Positions 63,038 through 64,000 of a stretch of DNA of 64,000 nt are shown here, one piece after another. The stretch's first letter is position 1, and every line of letters begins with the position of its first letter. The notes beneath the pieces were generated by a model. That model was given only the letters and a program-made list of their open reading frames with translations, was not told the origin of the DNA and made no database searches. A program made the translations under genes and the position numbers. Origin of the DNA: Methanospirillum lacunae (lineage in GTDB: Archaea > Halobacteriota > Methanomicrobia > Methanomicrobiales > Methanospirillaceae); assembly GCF_046195335.1 (NCBI RefSeq), contig NZ_CP176093.1. One strand, given 5' to 3'.

Positions 63038-64000
63038 TTACGCTCCGCCAAAGAAGAGTCCTGCCGTAATGTCCAATGATGCATTGTGCATAGAAATCGT
63101 AGGGTGCGAAGACCTGACATGGTAAAATATCTGCTGATAGAGCTGGCGAAGAGTAACAGACGAATCAGAGTTTTTGAGTCTGGAGATGAGCTCTGTGGTG
63201 AACTCATCTGATAACCAGGTTGAAAGTGCAGAGTCATATGATGCAGCTTTTGATGTCTCATTTTGTGCTGAAGCAGTCATTACAATGACTCCCGGTGTTG
63301 TTATTGAATCAGCAATAACCCCGCTGAAACAGGATTCAAGAACGATGAGCATTCGCCCAAAAACCTTTTTCTCTTTCATCTTGTCTACAATTGAAGCGAA
63401 TTCATCCGGTGTAATCCGCTCACTATCATTACCAAATAACAGGTCTCCTCCCTGAACTCCATGTGATGAAAGATATACCAGCACGGTTGAATTTTCATCA
63501 GATTGAAGAACAGGTCTTCCATCAGATTCGACCTTTTTAAAAAGAACATCCGTCAGTGTCTTTTTATCGACAATTTCACCGATATAGTCCGGAATTGCCC
63601 GTTTCCTGACCTCCTCTTCCCCTGGTTTATGATATACCTCGCCAGGTCTGGTATTTTTTTTGTCTGTTGGGATATCGTCATAGATGAGGAGAATAATATG
63701 ATCATCTGAAACTCCCTGGGATTTCAAATACTCATACATGGTCAGAGCATCAGCCTGATGCCGGTAATTTGTCCACTCCCGGGAAAATGCTCCTATCACC
63801 GCCCAGAAATCACCATGAGATATGTTCTGGACTGGAACAGTGGATAGGTCGGTTGAATTATCTGCTAGACCTGATTTATTATCTGATTTGGTCAGGTTCT
63901 GATGCAGGACAGGATCTGAAATTATCTTTCCGTCTTCCATGCGATAGGTTCCATACCAGGGTTCACGCCGGTCAGTTCCTTCAGATTTGAACAGGAGTGG
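63038..64000 (-). CDS. Clan CD cysteine peptidase, legumain/caspase-like (N-terminus off the right edge)
   Basis: At least 320 residues; the frame is open to the window edge (WYGTYRMEDGKIISDP precedes an internal Met at 63940), so the true start is outside. The catalytic His is in VYLSSHGVQGGDLLFG and the Cys in IVLESCFSGVIA, the clan CD dyad. Text such as IILLIYDDIPTDKKNTRPGE and IPDYIGEIVDKKTL is closest to legumain (C13). Such enzymes cleave after Asn, Asp, Lys or Arg. Asn-x-Ser/Thr sites and its coupling to an anchored binding protein suggest an extracellular or membrane place (inference). Confidence 0.8.
   Translation of the reverse strand, partial: PLLFKSEGTDRREPWYGTYRMEDGKIISDPVLHQNLTKSDNKSGLADNSTDLSTVPVQNISHGDFWAVIGAFSREWTNYRHQADALTMYEYLKSQGVSDDHIILLIYDDIPTDKKNTRPGEVYHKPGEEEVRKRAIPDYIGEIVDKKTLTDVLFKKVESDGRPVLQSDENSTVLVYLSSHGVQGGDLLFGNDSERITPDEFASIVDKMKEKKVFGRMLIVLESCFSGVIADSITTPGVIVMTASAQNETSKAASYDSALSTWLSDEFTTELISRLKNSDSSVTLRQLYQQIFYHVRSSHPTISMHNASLDITAGLFFGGA

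Overview
The window reads as chromosomal DNA of a methanogenic archaeon, most likely an order Methanomicrobiales species close to Methanospirillum (inference). Support: a methanogen-type nif cluster with two PII genes between nifH and nifD, archaeal TATA-like boxes, histidine kinases of the HDILN type, several secreted beta-propeller, NosD and TPR proteins, and clan CD peptidase and extracellular binding proteins. Base composition is moderate, with sharply AT-rich islands near 40.7-43.6 kb and 45.1-47.2 kb.

Layout. 0-8.6 kb: the end of a methyltransferase gene, a decayed histidine kinase, a single-domain response regulator, a stand-alone CheB catalytic domain and, convergent to them, a 1969-residue soluble chemoreceptor built from about 15 near-identical 91-residue HAMP-like units. 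8.8-17.7 kb: nitrogen fixation genes in the order small ORF, nifH, nifI1, nifI2, nifD, nifK, then nifE, nifN, a 2Fe-2S protein and an AnfO-like protein. NifD carries the long insertion and NifK the short N-terminus typical of clostridial-type nitrogenase. A hairpin and a TATA box between nifK and nifE suggest that nifEN can be transcribed separately. 18-29 kb: a methyltransferase, secreted and membrane proteins, a nitroreductase, a PAS histidine kinase, a TetR regulator and two flavodoxin-type genes.

29-40.6 kb is a much rearranged toxin-antitoxin and repair neighbourhood: a UvrD-type helicase-nuclease, three MNT nucleotidyltransferase genes, two HEPN partners that are truncated or carry a stop, a Schlafen/AlbA-type ATPase with no canonical start codon, HicBA, a decayed Fic gene, a solute-binding protein and a GrpB-type protein. 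Scraps of these same genes (helicase tail, Fic N-terminus, ATPase joined to MNT) recur out of place, as footprints of recombination.

40.7-52 kb is an accessory island: an AT-rich two-gene operon of unknown function (membrane protein plus 607-residue soluble protein), a TIR-domain protein, a small membrane protein, a tyrosine recombinase C-terminal scrap, and a plasmid- or virus-like primase-helicase module. The 3' end of that module (about 0.7 kb) occurs twice, each copy abutting a different AT-rich cargo. This is the best candidate location for an undescribed, possibly defensive, system. 52-64 kb holds small secreted or structural proteins, a TPR plus parallel beta-helix surface pair, a small protein carrying one HAMP-like pair of the kind found in the giant receptor, decayed ISL3 transposase and purine permease genes, and a legumain/caspase-like peptidase immediately followed by a membrane-anchored solute-binding protein. 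No rRNA, tRNA or CRISPR array was recognised.
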